Shown: positions 36,901 through 46,590 of the stretch, piece after piece
How positions within the stretch are numbered: position 1 is the first letter of the stretch
Layout: each line of letters opens with the position of its first letter
NCBI GenBank assembly: GCA_035235625.1
Contig: CP141150.1
Span: 1,736,001-1,800,000, forward strand
DNA: 64,000 bases
From: Saururus chinensis
Lineage: Eukaryota; Streptophyta; Magnoliopsida; Piperales; Saururaceae
Direction of reading: 5' to 3'
The notes under the pieces: generated by a model
The model's database searches: none
What the model was told of the DNA's origin: nothing
What the model saw: the letters and a program-made list of their open reading frames with translations, nothing else
Translations under genes and position numbers: made by a program

Positions 36901-37639
36901 ATGACCGTATGTATATGTTATACGTATGTGTGAGACATACGTATGTATGATGGCTTTTTGCCTATGATTTGGATATGTGTAAGTGTATGTGGGCAGAGGT
37001 ATGGGCGATGGACAATAAGAGGTAACAGAAACTTTTTCTGGATTTGGATACGGTTGTGTAAGTGTATGACAGAGGACAGAGGGTAAGAGTATGACGGGCA
37101 AGGATTAGAATGGATCGGTTTGGGTTGGATTGTATGTTGAGGATTGTCAGACAGTAAGAGTGTTCATAATTGTACAAGCATAACGTACAGATTATGAAGT
37201 GAAAAGTAAGTATAATAATAAGTGAGATATAAGTAAGAGGGCGACAACTGGGTTGGCTCTGAGGAGCGTTATTTAAGGATGTCATTGTAAGATGTTTTGG
37301 CCATAAGATGGATGGCGAAGTATGTAAGACTGTAAGGGTTGGTTGTACGATGAGTTTTGTCCATGATGTGGACGGGTAAGTGAAGTCTGTTGCCCTGACA
37401 AACTTGGGTTTTGGAGCGGGCTCAGCTTCAGTTTGACCAGTCGAGGACTGTGAGTTTGTGTGGCATAATTGTACCGCATAATGTACTTAATTCAAACTTG
37501 AATTATAAGCACAGCTAATGATAGCGTTGTGAGTTTGAGACTTGAGGGTTCGACGGATTAAGTTCCGTGTTTGAGCTGGCCGCTAATGAGTCGGCCGAGC
37601 TTTTATCATGTCTTGCCATGGTGTTTATCCTGCGAGATG

Positions 37640-37895
37640 TTGTCTGTGTGCTATGTAGAGCACCGAACATCTGATGCTCTGCTGAGAGCGACGTTGTTTC
37701 TGATTTGGTCTGCGTGCTGTATAAGCCCAGACGTTTGATGCTCTGTTGAGAGCGATGTATGTTTCTGACTTTGTCTGTGTGTTGTATGAAGCCCAGATGT
37801 CTGATGCTCTGTTGAGAGCGAAGTATGTTTTCGATTTGGTCTGTGTGTTGTATAAGCCTAGACGTTTGATGCTCTGTTGAGAGCGTTGTATGTTT
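37640..37895 (+). repeat. ~65-bp tandem repeat, 4 copies
   Basis: TGATGCTCTGTTGAGAGCG and CTGTGTGTTGTATAAGCC alternate four times. Copy 2 of the family has only a diverged version (near 31455-31550). Confidence 0.75.
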
Positions 37896-37970
37896 CTGCC
37901 CAAGAGTGGCACTATACGTTTCTGCCCAAGTGGCACTGTATGTTTTCTGCCCAAGAGTGGCAATGATACT

Positions 37971-38131
37971 ATAAGACCCATTATGGTGGGCAATTCTCTG
38001 GCACTATAAGACCCATTATGGTGGGCAATTCTCTGGCACTATAAGACCCATTATGGTGGGCAATTCTCTGGCACTATAAGACCCATTATGGTGGGCAATT
38101 CTCTGGCACTATAAGACTCATTATGGTGGGC
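37971..38131 (+). repeat. 35-bp minisatellite, 5 copies
   Basis: ATAAGACCCATTATGGTGGG starts at 37971, 38006, 38041, 38076 and 38111, exactly 35 bp apart. The first four are essentially identical. It lies within the giant solo LTR and must be recent. Confidence 0.9.
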
Positions 38132-38177
38132 AACTGTATGACCCCTTATGTGTGGGTGTTTATGTTTGCGCACTCAG

Positions 38178-38235
38178 GTAAGTAGTATCATGGATCTACT
38201 CTTACGGTAAGTAGTATCATGGATCTACTCTTACC
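38178..38235 (+). repeat. 29-bp direct duplication
   Basis: GGTAAGTAGTATCATGGATC and the following CTACTCTTAC occur twice in a row. Copies 1 and 2 of the LTR family have the unit once. Confidence 0.85.
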
Positions 38236-38399
38236 TGTTTGATCCAGTGCCCTATGAGCATTGGTGTGCCTTACCTTTGGAAAAGTCCATAGCGTCTAGT
38301 TACTCCCCGGAGGTTAAGGTGTTGCCCCAGTGGCATTCTTTTCCTTTTCGACGCTGGAGCCTATTAGTTGTAATGAGCTTCAGTGGTCGTTGATATGTG

Positions 38400-38720
38400 T
38401 ACGATTATGAGTGTGAGTACGACTGTATGTGTATGAGCAGGACTATAAGAGTGTGTATGAGCAGGACTGTAAGCGTATGAGTATGAGCATGACTGTAAGA
38501 GTATGAGTATGATTGTGAGAATATGTTTCTGAGTAAGACAATAAGTATGATTTTGTGCAGACTATACGAGTGAGGTCGTATGAGTCTGATTGTACGAGTA
38601 AGGTCGTACAAGTATGTGTAAGCTGTATGAGTAAGCATACGATTATACGAGTAAGGTCGTACAAGTATGCTTATGTTGTATGAGTATGCGTACGGTGGTA
38701 CAAGTAAGTTTGTATGACCC
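38400..38720 (+). repeat. degenerate short-unit repeat (GAGTATGA / TGTACGAGTAAG type)
   Basis: Loose 18-24-bp units such as TATGAGCAGGACTGTAAG and GTACGAGTAAGGTCG run for about 320 bp. The minus-strand open frame here is repeat-encoded and not a gene. Confidence 0.6.
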
Positions 38721-39431
38721 TGGATAAGGGTGTTTGTGTAAGTTTGATTTGGTATAATTTTGGCACGATAGTGCCTTTGGTATGACTTTGTCACGTTGGT
38801 GCATTTGGTATGCTGCATGCGTATATGCATGATATGATTATATTATGTTGACTGCTTCATGTTTGAGTTGCATGAACGCATGTATTTTTGAACTTGTGAG
38901 TTCACCGTTTGGGATTTCCCCTACTGGGATTTTCCTACTGAGTATGAAAATACTCACCACCCTACTTTTAGCCCCGTTGCACGAGAGGTTTTGCAGGTTG
39001 TGCGGAGAGCTCCTGGAGATGGACGCTCGTTTCAGCGGTGGATTGATTCCCGTTGACTCAGGTATCTGCTTGACTCTTTGCGAGTTTATTTGTGCCACGA
39101 TCTCCTATATTAGGTGAGACGAGAAGTTAGATGTTTATTCTGGACTTTCATTTAGATGAGTCTGTGGACTATTATGGGACTTGCACTCAGGGATGCCTGG
39201 GAGAGTGATTTGTATTTAAAAGTCTATGATCATAGCAATTTATTCGTACGTATGTTTTCGAGTAGCGCCTGAGGATATTTGATTTGACAGTACGATGTTT
39301 AACCGTATGATGTTTTAAATTATAAACTGTTTATACAGGTTTTGATTTTACCATTTTGACTCCAATTTATGGAAAAAAAATTCTATGAGTTTTAAGAAAA
39401 AAGGATGAAAAATCTCGGGCGTTACAATGCT

Positions 39432-39970
39432 TACTTTACTTATGATTGATTATGATTATATTTACTAATGAATATAATAGTGATGATCTTGTGATAATTG
39501 AGTTAAATCATGTGTATTGTCATTTTATAATACTTTGTTTGGCCATCCCACTTGGTATATTCGTATACTCAGCATCTGCATGATGTAGGTTCGCCAAAAG
39601 AGTAGCTGGGTTGGGGTCATTGAGCAAGGGAAGGACATAAAGCTTGTATAAATAATGTAGGATTTCTTTATCTTTGGTAGCAAACTTTTATTATAGTGTA
39701 TCATTTGAATATAGGCATGTGAGTATTAATTACTTATGCTTGTACATGTGATAGATCTTGGTATATACTTAGGCTGGGCCTTGTGTAATTTATGCGTAAT
39801 TTGTCCTATATATGGATATGATGATTTGAATATTCGGATGTTAAAAAACGAGTAAGTCACCTCAAGGATAATTTTTTTAAAGGATTAACAAAAGGATTTT
39901 TGAAAAAGATATTTTTGTTTTCATCGATTTCATTATGTTAAAAGAGTTTTAAATACCCAAAGGTGTGACA
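39432..39970 (+). mobile_element. LTR-like end fragment
   Basis: AT-rich stretch with a CACTTGGTATATTCGTATACTC phrase, ending AAAGGTGTGACA, which looks like an LTR terminus. It is continuous with 34721-34849 once the giant LTR is removed. No coding content. Confidence 0.4.
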
Positions 39971-40195
39971 CCATGACTAGGATCTCGACGAAGCTTTTCA
40001 CCAAGCAAGTAGTGAGCATCTAGTAGACAAAGAGGAAAGGGCGGAGCGGGACACACAAAGGAGAGAGGAGCTAAGGAGAGCAAACATAACTTTGGCATAA
40101 TCGTGGAGGAGGCTGGTTACATAGATGAGGGAGGATTTAGAAGCTAGGTGGGCTTGAAGGGGATCATGCAACTGGAGAAGAGGTCGGAGAATAGT
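39971..40195. other. gene-free stretch
   Basis: Purine-rich sequence with no recognised feature. Confidence 0.4.
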
Positions 40196-40204
40196 TTTCT
40201 TTTA

Positions 40205-40452
40205 GGGAAATTTATTTAAATAATAATTTTTTAAAAAATTATTTACCAATTGGACTACTTTGAGAAATATTTCCCAAGGTGGTGTTACTTTTTGCCACGT
40301 AGATAGCTTTTTTTTTAATTTTTTTATGATTTCGTACTTTAGAAGGACGAAATCAGTACTGATTTCTCGAAGTGGCAAAATACAGTACCACTTTGGGAAT
40401 GGTCCGAATTGGTAAATAATTTTTTAAATATTATTATTTAATTAAATTTCTC
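40205..40452. mobile_element. MULE-type MITE, 248 bp, perfect 9-bp target duplication
   Basis: TTTCTTTTA occurs at 40196-40204 and 40453-40461. Between these, the left arm GGGAAATTTATTTAAATAAT...TTTACCAATT mirrors the right arm AATTGGTAAAT...AAATTTCTC over roughly 90 bp. The interior has TTTTGCCAC and its complement, so most of the element folds into a hairpin. A 9-bp duplication fits the Mutator superfamily. Confidence 0.88.
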
Positions 40453-40461
40453 TTTCTTTTA

Positions 40462-41080
40462 CAACATTTGTTTTCACTATAATAGTCATAACCAAAAAAT
40501 ATTATGTACGCACGTAAATTAATTGTTCAAAATTTTCTAATTAAATTAAATAATATTAAATTTAAGTATGCACGTCAATGCATCATAAGGCATGAAATTA
40601 AAAAAATGATGACACACATTAGCAGGGGGATAATTCAATAATGTGCATTAATAGAGGGGGATAATTTGGGGACATTAATAGAGATGGCAAGCAGGTGATT
40701 CGAAAGCACTCTATGTCCCTTCATGTTGTGTACAATTATAGAGGGGAAAGTTTATAAATGCCCTGATTAACTTGCGCCTATGGCTATGTGCACCGAGGTG
40801 CTGTGAGATGTCAGATATAAATCTGACGGCTCAAAACTCTCGTGTGTGAGCCAGGGTACACGTAAACGGGACTTTAATATAGATCTATATATTATAAATA
40901 AATTTACACAGGTCTTGTTCCGGTTTAGATTATATATTATAAAATTTTAAATGGGCCTCGTTGCCGGTCTGACCGGAACGAATGGAGAATTCGACCCGAC
41001 GGGCCTCGACGACGGGAGCCAGCTGCCCATTAACGGTCTAATTTCGGACGCGGAGTCGCCCGCAAACGGTCGAATTTCCC
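40462..41080. other. gene-free stretch
   Basis: AT-rich at first, GC-richer from about 40950. No gene is recognised. Confidence 0.4.
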
Positions 41081-41081
41081 A

Positions 41082-41560
41082 AGGCAGAGTATATGAATGA
41101 AAGAACCAACTCATCGCCTCCGCCCTTTTTTCAAGGCAGAGTATATGAATGAATGAATCGAGCAGAATCGGATTTGCTTCTGTTCTGCAGTTCTTTCTTT
41201 CTTTCTTCCTCTGCAAATGCGAGTGTATGGCCGAGGATTCCCCATTTCGTCTCGAGGTTTTCTGGTGCATTCTTTCGGCGGAGAGATGCGGGTGTTCGGG
41301 AACGCTTCAGCTTCCTGCGGGCGTTGGAGGCTTCTTCTCCTCACCCTCGCCTCCACAGGTCTTCGGATGGCGATTCTTTGTGCAAGGGGATTCTAGGGTT
41401 TCTTCGTCCTCTCTGTTTCCCAACTCGGTCCTTCTCCCCCCTATACTCATCTTCCACAAACTTCTCCGAGTTTTTCTTTTCTTCCTCTTTTCGTTTTCTG
41501 AAAAGATTTTTCTTTTTGTGGATTCGACAGCATCTTCTCGACAGTATTTTTTGTTATCTG
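41082..41560 (+). other. possible leader exon ending at a strong 5' splice site
   Basis: From about 41080 base composition changes to CT-rich and GC-richer. CAAGGCAGAGTATATGAATG is present twice (about 41081 and 41133). Two overlapping open frames (41149-41583 and 41153-41611) run across it, both rich in Ser, Phe and Leu without a domain. The segment ends TTATCTG|GTAAGTGG (donor at 41561), a near-perfect plant 5' splice consensus. It could be a 5' UTR exon whose coding exons are lost or far away. The protein frames are more likely composition effects. Confidence 0.35.
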
Positions 41561-42533
41561 GTAAGTGGTTTTCCCAATTTTAAATGCAATATTGTATCTG
41601 GTCGTGTCTAGTTCTGTAAATAAATGTTTTCTTCTTCTGGACAGCCTATTTGATGTCGTGCTCTCGACTGCCGGGTAAAGCAGGCAAATCTAGAAAGACG
41701 GCCAGAAAAGCCCCGCCGGTGAGAGGCTGTTTCGGTGCAATTCCAGGTAGGAACTCGTCCACCACGTTCTCAATATCATAGGCCACATCTTTAACTTGTC
41801 TTACCCATTCTTTCACACCCTTTCTCCTGTCCTGAAGTGTCTCTGCATCTATCAAAAAGGCACTTATGCTTCTTAAACTTTTTTCAAATTCCATCATTTC
41901 GTGGCGCACTCCACCCAATAACTCCGCCTCTTCACTGGTAGGTGCTCTGCAACAAGATGCACCACAGCTCCGGCCATCTGAACTCCGGCAATTTCGCAAG
42001 CTCGAGCTTCTCTGTGTTGATCTATCTCTCACTACTGAACTTCTGACGCAGAAAGAGCAAAGCAGGTGTCGATTCTGTTGACCTACTGGGATAAAAAAGA
42101 ATAGGTTTGTTGAATTATTGAGTGTAAGAACTAAGAAGCCAAGCCACACGAATCTGGTAAGTGGTTTTCTTAATTTTAAATGCAACTTTGTATGCTAGTT
42201 GTGTCCGGTTCTGTAAATACATGTTCTCGACAACATTTTTTTACTCTGGTAAGTGGTTTTCCCAATTTTAAATGCTACTTTGTATTCTGGTCGTGTCTGA
42301 TTCTGTAAATAAATGTTTTCTTCTTCTTCTCGAGATCATTTTTTTCTATATGGTGAGTGGTTATCCCAATTTTAAATGCAACTTTGTATGCTGGTCGTGT
42401 CTGGTTCTGTAAATAAATGTTTTCTTCTCCTTCTTCTCAACAACTTTTTTTGTTATCTGCTAAGTGGTTTTTCCAATTTCAAATGCAACTTTGTATGCTG
42501 GTCATTTTTGGTTCTGTAAATAAATGTTTACAT
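41530..42533 (+). repeat. 90-110-bp tandem repeat centred on CTGGTAAGTGG, ~5 copies
   Basis: Each unit has a TCTCGACA-type start, TTTTTT, TCTGGTAAGTGGTTTTCCC, AATTTTAAATGCAACTTTGT, GGTCGTGTCTGGTTCTGTAA and ATAAATGTTTTCTTCTTC. Splice-like sites start at 41561, 42157, 42249, 42353 (GTGAGT) and 42460 (mutated to CTAAGT). A ~490-bp segment with the NLR fragment lies between copies 1 and 2. Confidence 0.8.
41646..41977 (-). pseudogene. CNL disease-resistance gene fragment (Rx N-terminal coiled-coil domain)
   Basis: The minus strand reads MAGAVVHLVAEHL from an ATG at 41977. After a one-base frame change near 41940 it continues as SEEAELLGGVRHEM, LRSISAFLIDAETLQ, VKEWVRQVKDVAYDIE and NVVDEFLP, stopping at 41646. 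These are the conserved positions of the Rx N-terminal domain of plant CC-NB-ARC-LRR receptors, including the EDVID-related motif (here DIENVVDEF). No NB-ARC (P-loop, kinase-2) or LRR sequence follows within the window, so only about 110 codons of a usual ~900-1300 remain. It is flanked on both sides by copies of an unrelated tandem repeat, so it looks like an inserted or deletion-derived piece. Intact NLR genes detect pathogen effectors. This one cannot encode a receptor. Confidence 0.85.
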
Positions 42534-42539
42534 TCTCTG

Positions 42540-42700
42540 TAGCTTTTCAACTACGGTTCATATTGCCCAAAAGTGGATTTTTAAGAAAACCCTAGTAAAT
42601 AAATGAATTTTGTAGCAAAATTGGTGTTTAAATATTCTTTTACTTTTGCTAAAATCATAAAGGTCTTAATTTTATAAACTAAATCATAACAGTTAACTAA
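42540..42700. other. gene-free AT-rich DNA
   Basis: It begins with an acceptor-like TTCTCTGTAG at about 42530-42542. No coding segment is recognised. Confidence 0.35.
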
Positions 42701-42701
42701 G

Positions 42702-43350
42702 GGTGTGATTATTTCAAGTTGTGTACTTATTTAGAGTTTAGAAATTATGATTTTGGTTATAATTTTCAACTTTTCTTTTTATTTCTTATCAAAAGGTATT
42801 TAAGGGTTTTGAAAATGAATTTCAAAGTATTTAGTCTTTGTTTAAAAACTTATTGTATTGAAGTTATTTACTGAACTTTAAGAAAAAATACTGAAAAGTA
42901 ATAATTAGCAATGTCAAATCTTAGGTTGCTGAAAATAATTATCATTTTTTGTTATAATTTTCAACAATTTTTTTATTTCTTATTAAAAAAATATTTAAGG
43001 TTTTGAAAATGATTTTCAAAGTGGCGAGTCTTTGTTTAAAAACTTATTGTTTTGAAATTATGTTTTGAACTTTACAAAGAAATACTGAAATTTTGCAATG
43101 TCAAATCTTAGGGTGTAGAAAAAATTCAAGTTGATTTACTTGTATTAGTTAGAGTTCAAAAATTATCATATTTGGTAACAATTTTGAACATTTCTTTTTA
43201 TTTCTTATCAAAAGGTATTTAATGGTTTTGAAAATGATTTTCAAAGTGGTGAGTCTTTATTTAAAAATTTATTGTTTTGAAATTATTTACTTAACTTTAC
43301 AAAAAATACTGAAAATTAATAATTAGTAATGCCAAATCCTAGGGTGCTGA
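42702..43350 (+). repeat. ~190-220-bp tandem repeat, 3 copies
   Basis: Units start at about 42702, 42925 and 43111. Shared blocks include TTTTTATTTCTTATCAAAA, GGTTTTGAAAATGATTTTCA, GTCTTTGTTTAAAAACTTAT and AATGTCAAATCTTAGG. Very AT-rich and diverged. Confidence 0.75.
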
Positions 43351-45090
43351 ACTCCTACTGTTGAATCCATGAAGTGCTACTTGCAAGTGAAAATATTCCA
43401 TGGTTTCCACCTAGATGAACTAGTAGATTGTAGGATCTTGTAATGGTTAGGCCCTCTTTTTGTTCGACGCAATAAGGACTTGTCTATTAGGTACCTTATT
43501 TCACTTGCTATAATTCCCATCATAATAGCATGTGCAATCGACCTTGTTGGAGTCCATTAAGTTTCGTCGTTTCACTTGTGAGGTAGAAAACTAGGTTGCT
43601 TTACATTTGATTAGTAATAGCTTTAATTTACTCTTTATAAGAGATAGTAATACATAGTGTGCATCTTTTTTTGAGCCAATATAGAACGTAGTTATAAGGT
43701 TTCCTCGTTTCACTTGTGAGGTAAAAATGGAGGTTGCTTTAAATTTGATTATTAATACTTTTAATTCATATTATAGTTAATTTGAAAAAGCTTGCGTAGT
43801 GGTCATGGGGACCACATACATCCATGATGCATGAGCCGGTCATCGGGATAGCAATAGCGAAGTTTTTTGCTTGCATGCTTGTGAGTTTCACTTTGCGTTG
43901 TCCCAATAACATGAGCTTATGTGGTTTACCTTGAAATCGTTGGATGTGTGTAGTGTCTTCTTTATTAACAATCGTTATTACTCAGCTGAGAAGAATTATT
44001 ATTTTATAAGAGAGCAATACATAGTGCGCATCTTTTCTTTGAGCCAATATGGAACGTAGTTATAAGGTTTCCTCGTTTCACTTGTGAGGTAAAAATGGAG
44101 GCTGCTTTAAATTTGATGATTAATACTTTTAATTAATATTTTAGTTAATTTGAAAAAACTTGTGTAGTGGTCATGGGGACCACATACATCCATGATGCAT
44201 GAGTCAGTCATGGGGATAGCAATAGCGAAGTTTTTTTGCTTGCATGCTTGTGAGTTTCACTTTGCGTTGTCCCAATAACATGAGCTTATGTGGTTTACCT
44301 TGAAATCATTGGATGTGTGTAGTGTCTTCTTTATTAACAATCGTTATTACTCAGCTGAGAAGAATTATTATTTTATAAGAGAGCAATACATAGTGCACAT
44401 CTTTTCTTTGAGCCAATATAGAACGTAGTTATAAGGTTTCCTCGTTTCACTTGTGAGGTGAAAATGGAGGCTGCTTTAAATTTGATTATTAATACTTTTA
44501 ATTAATATTTTAGTTAATTTGAAAAAACTTGTGTAGTGGTCATGGGGACCACATACATCCATGATGCATGAGTCAGTCATCTGGATAGCAATAGCGAAGT
44601 TTTTTTGCTTGCATGCGTGTGAGTTTCACTTTGCATAGTCCCAAAAACATGAGCTATGTGGTTTACCTTGAAATCGTTGGATGTGTGTAGTGTCTTCTTT
44701 ATTAACAATCATTATTACTCAGCTGAGAAGAATCAATATTTTATAAGAGATAGTAATACATAGTGCACATCTTTTCTTTGAGCCAATATAGAACGTAGTT
44801 ATAAGGTTTCCTTGTTTCACTTGTGAGGTAAAAATCTTAAATTGATTATTAATACCTTTAAATTCATACTTCAGTTAATTTAAAAAAGCTTATGTAGTGG
44901 TCATGGAGACTACATATATCCGTGATGCATGAGCCGGTATATTGGGATAGCAACAGTGAAGTTTTTTTGCTTGCATGTTTGTGAGTTTTACTTCACGTTG
45001 TCCTGATAACATGAGCCATGTGGTTTACCTTGAAATCATTGGATATGTGTAGTTTCTTCTTTATTAACATTCATTGTAACTTAGCCTAGA
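43351..45090 (+). repeat. ~369-bp tandem repeat, 4 copies
   Basis: GAGCCAATATAGAACGTAG starts at 43673, 44041 (one change), 44410 and 44780, at steps of 368-370 bp. Units also contain TTTCACTTGTGAGGTAAAA, GGTCATGGGGACCACATACA and TTGCTTGCATGCTTGTGAG. The middle copies are the most alike, and flanking DNA holds worn partial units from about 43351 and on to about 45840. Confidence 0.88.
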
Positions 45091-46055
45091 TGAACTAGTA
45101 ATGCTTAGGGACCTCCTTTACTTTGACATAATAAAGACTCTGTCCATTAGATACTTTATTTCACTTGGGGGGTGGAAGATTGCGTTGATTTACATATATA
45201 TTATTAGTAGCCTTTATTCCCGTGTTAATGGCATGAGCTATTGACCTTGTCAGAGTCTTTAGAAGTTTACTTCATGATGGTTCACCTTAACTTGTCTTAG
45301 AATGTGACTCAGGTTTACATAGATTTAGAGATCATGGGAATTGCACATATTGACGATGGATGAGCTTGTTTGTTGGTATAGGAAGTGTTTGGCCTGCATG
45401 CATGTGAATTTCACTCTGTGATCATTAGCTTTTGTTTGTCCCGATAGTAGTAGGAGTCTTGTGGTTTACCTTTCAGTATTTGCTTGCACGCAATTTCCTA
45501 GCTGTTACCTATGAATTTTATATCATCAGCCTAGATGAACTACTATCATGTCGAATCTTAAAATACTTAGGCCCTCCTTTTGTTTCGCCCAATAAGGACT
45601 CAGTCTTTTAGGTACCTTACTTCACTTGGAGGGTGGAAGTTAGGTTGTTTCACTTTGCTGGTAGTGCCTGTTTGTTTTCTAAGTGGGAGTCATGCAGTTT
45701 ACTTTAAAAATGAATGGGTATGTAGTTTCGAGTCTGATGCCAATCAATTTTTGTAAATTTTCCCTGGATGAATCGGTATTGTGTAGAAATTTGTAATACT
45801 TAAGGTCCTTTAATATCTTTTGATAACATAACAGCAACACAGGTGTTCTTACTTTTAAAGTCTGAAATTTACTAGCTAATGTTCTTTATTTTTTATGATC
45901 CATCTCCATATGCATGAGACCATTTCAGATATTTTCTTGTATAGAGAAAAGAGAGTTGTTATTGCATTGCCAAAGCAGAAGAAATACTTGTAGTGTTTTT
46001 CCTTGCCTTTGCCTTTATATGCTTGTACTTTAACAATCATTATATTCTAATCCTG
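45091..46055 (+). repeat. diverged partial copies of the 369-bp repeat
   Basis: Fragments such as CCTAGATGAACTA, CTTGCATGC-like GCCTGCATGCATGTGAATTT and TGTGGTTTACCTT recur in scrambled spacing. No gene is recognised. Confidence 0.5.
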
Positions 46056-46069
46056 TGATGGGGTGTCTC

Positions 46070-46590
46070 AAGATGCAGCAGGCTGACGAGAGGTTGGTGG
46101 CCCTAAAGCTTATTAACAAGGAAGTTGTTGATCTGCATTTATATTGACTTGGTAGATTTTCCTATTGAACTAGTGCATTAGTTGATATCTTCATTTCCAC
46201 TTTTAGGGCAATAAACTTGTATAAGGATCAATATTTTGAATTGGAAATTTCATGTAGGCAACCTAAAAGACAGCATAGGAAGTCAATAACATTATATGTT
46301 GTCATCGAAGACACACACACATTATAATTTGCTTTTAGTTGTTATCAAACTTGGTTATATGATTGTAATCAACAACTCACTGGAAAACATCCTATTTGGG
46401 GAAGTCTTTAAAAGTCTAAAATGCACACAGGAAGGACTGACCTTTGATGTAGCTCCACAATCATCCTCTTATAGTAGGTTCTGTATTGAGTCCTCCCATG
46501 GTGTGGTTCTTAAGCTTCAGCAACATGACTGATGAGAGGTTGGTGGCCCCTGAGTTTATTGAGAAGGAAGTTGTTGATCTGGTACATATA
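46070..46590 (+). other. duplicated exon-like segment of an unrecognised gene
   Basis: Two copies of the segment GACGAGAGGTTGGTGGCCC ... GAAGTTGTTGATCTG occur at 46085-46140 and 46529-46581. The second reads MTDERLVAPEFIEKEVVDL and ends at a GTACAT splice-like donor. Between them an open stretch encodes FDVAPQSSSYSRFCIESSHG followed by VVLKLQQHD. The text looks protein-like, but I do not recognise the family and no full gene can be built. Confidence 0.35.

Larger units (their letters stand above)
34850..39426 (+). mobile_element. giant solo LTR, 4577 bp, with ATGCT target duplication
   Basis: It has TGTAAGGTCCCTG...CTCGGGCGTTACA ends, flanked by ATGCT at 34845-34849 and 39427-39431. No pol or gag motif lies inside. 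The layout is an AT-rich start, a GC-rich core (about 35180-36500), then a repeat-rich second half with several minisatellites, ending in a zone common to copies 1 and 2. A putative TATA region is ACTACATATATC near 35110. This is the best preserved copy of the family in the window. Confidence 0.88.

Noticed and set aside
37971-38131. Regularly spaced 35-bp repeat considered as CRISPR-like
   Set aside because: The units abut with no unique spacers, and the context is a plant LTR.
41149-41611. Two overlapping 144- and 152-codon frames as genes
   Set aside because: They overlap in different frames in a CT-rich stretch and run through a strong splice donor at 41561. More probably an untranslated leader exon or non-coding.
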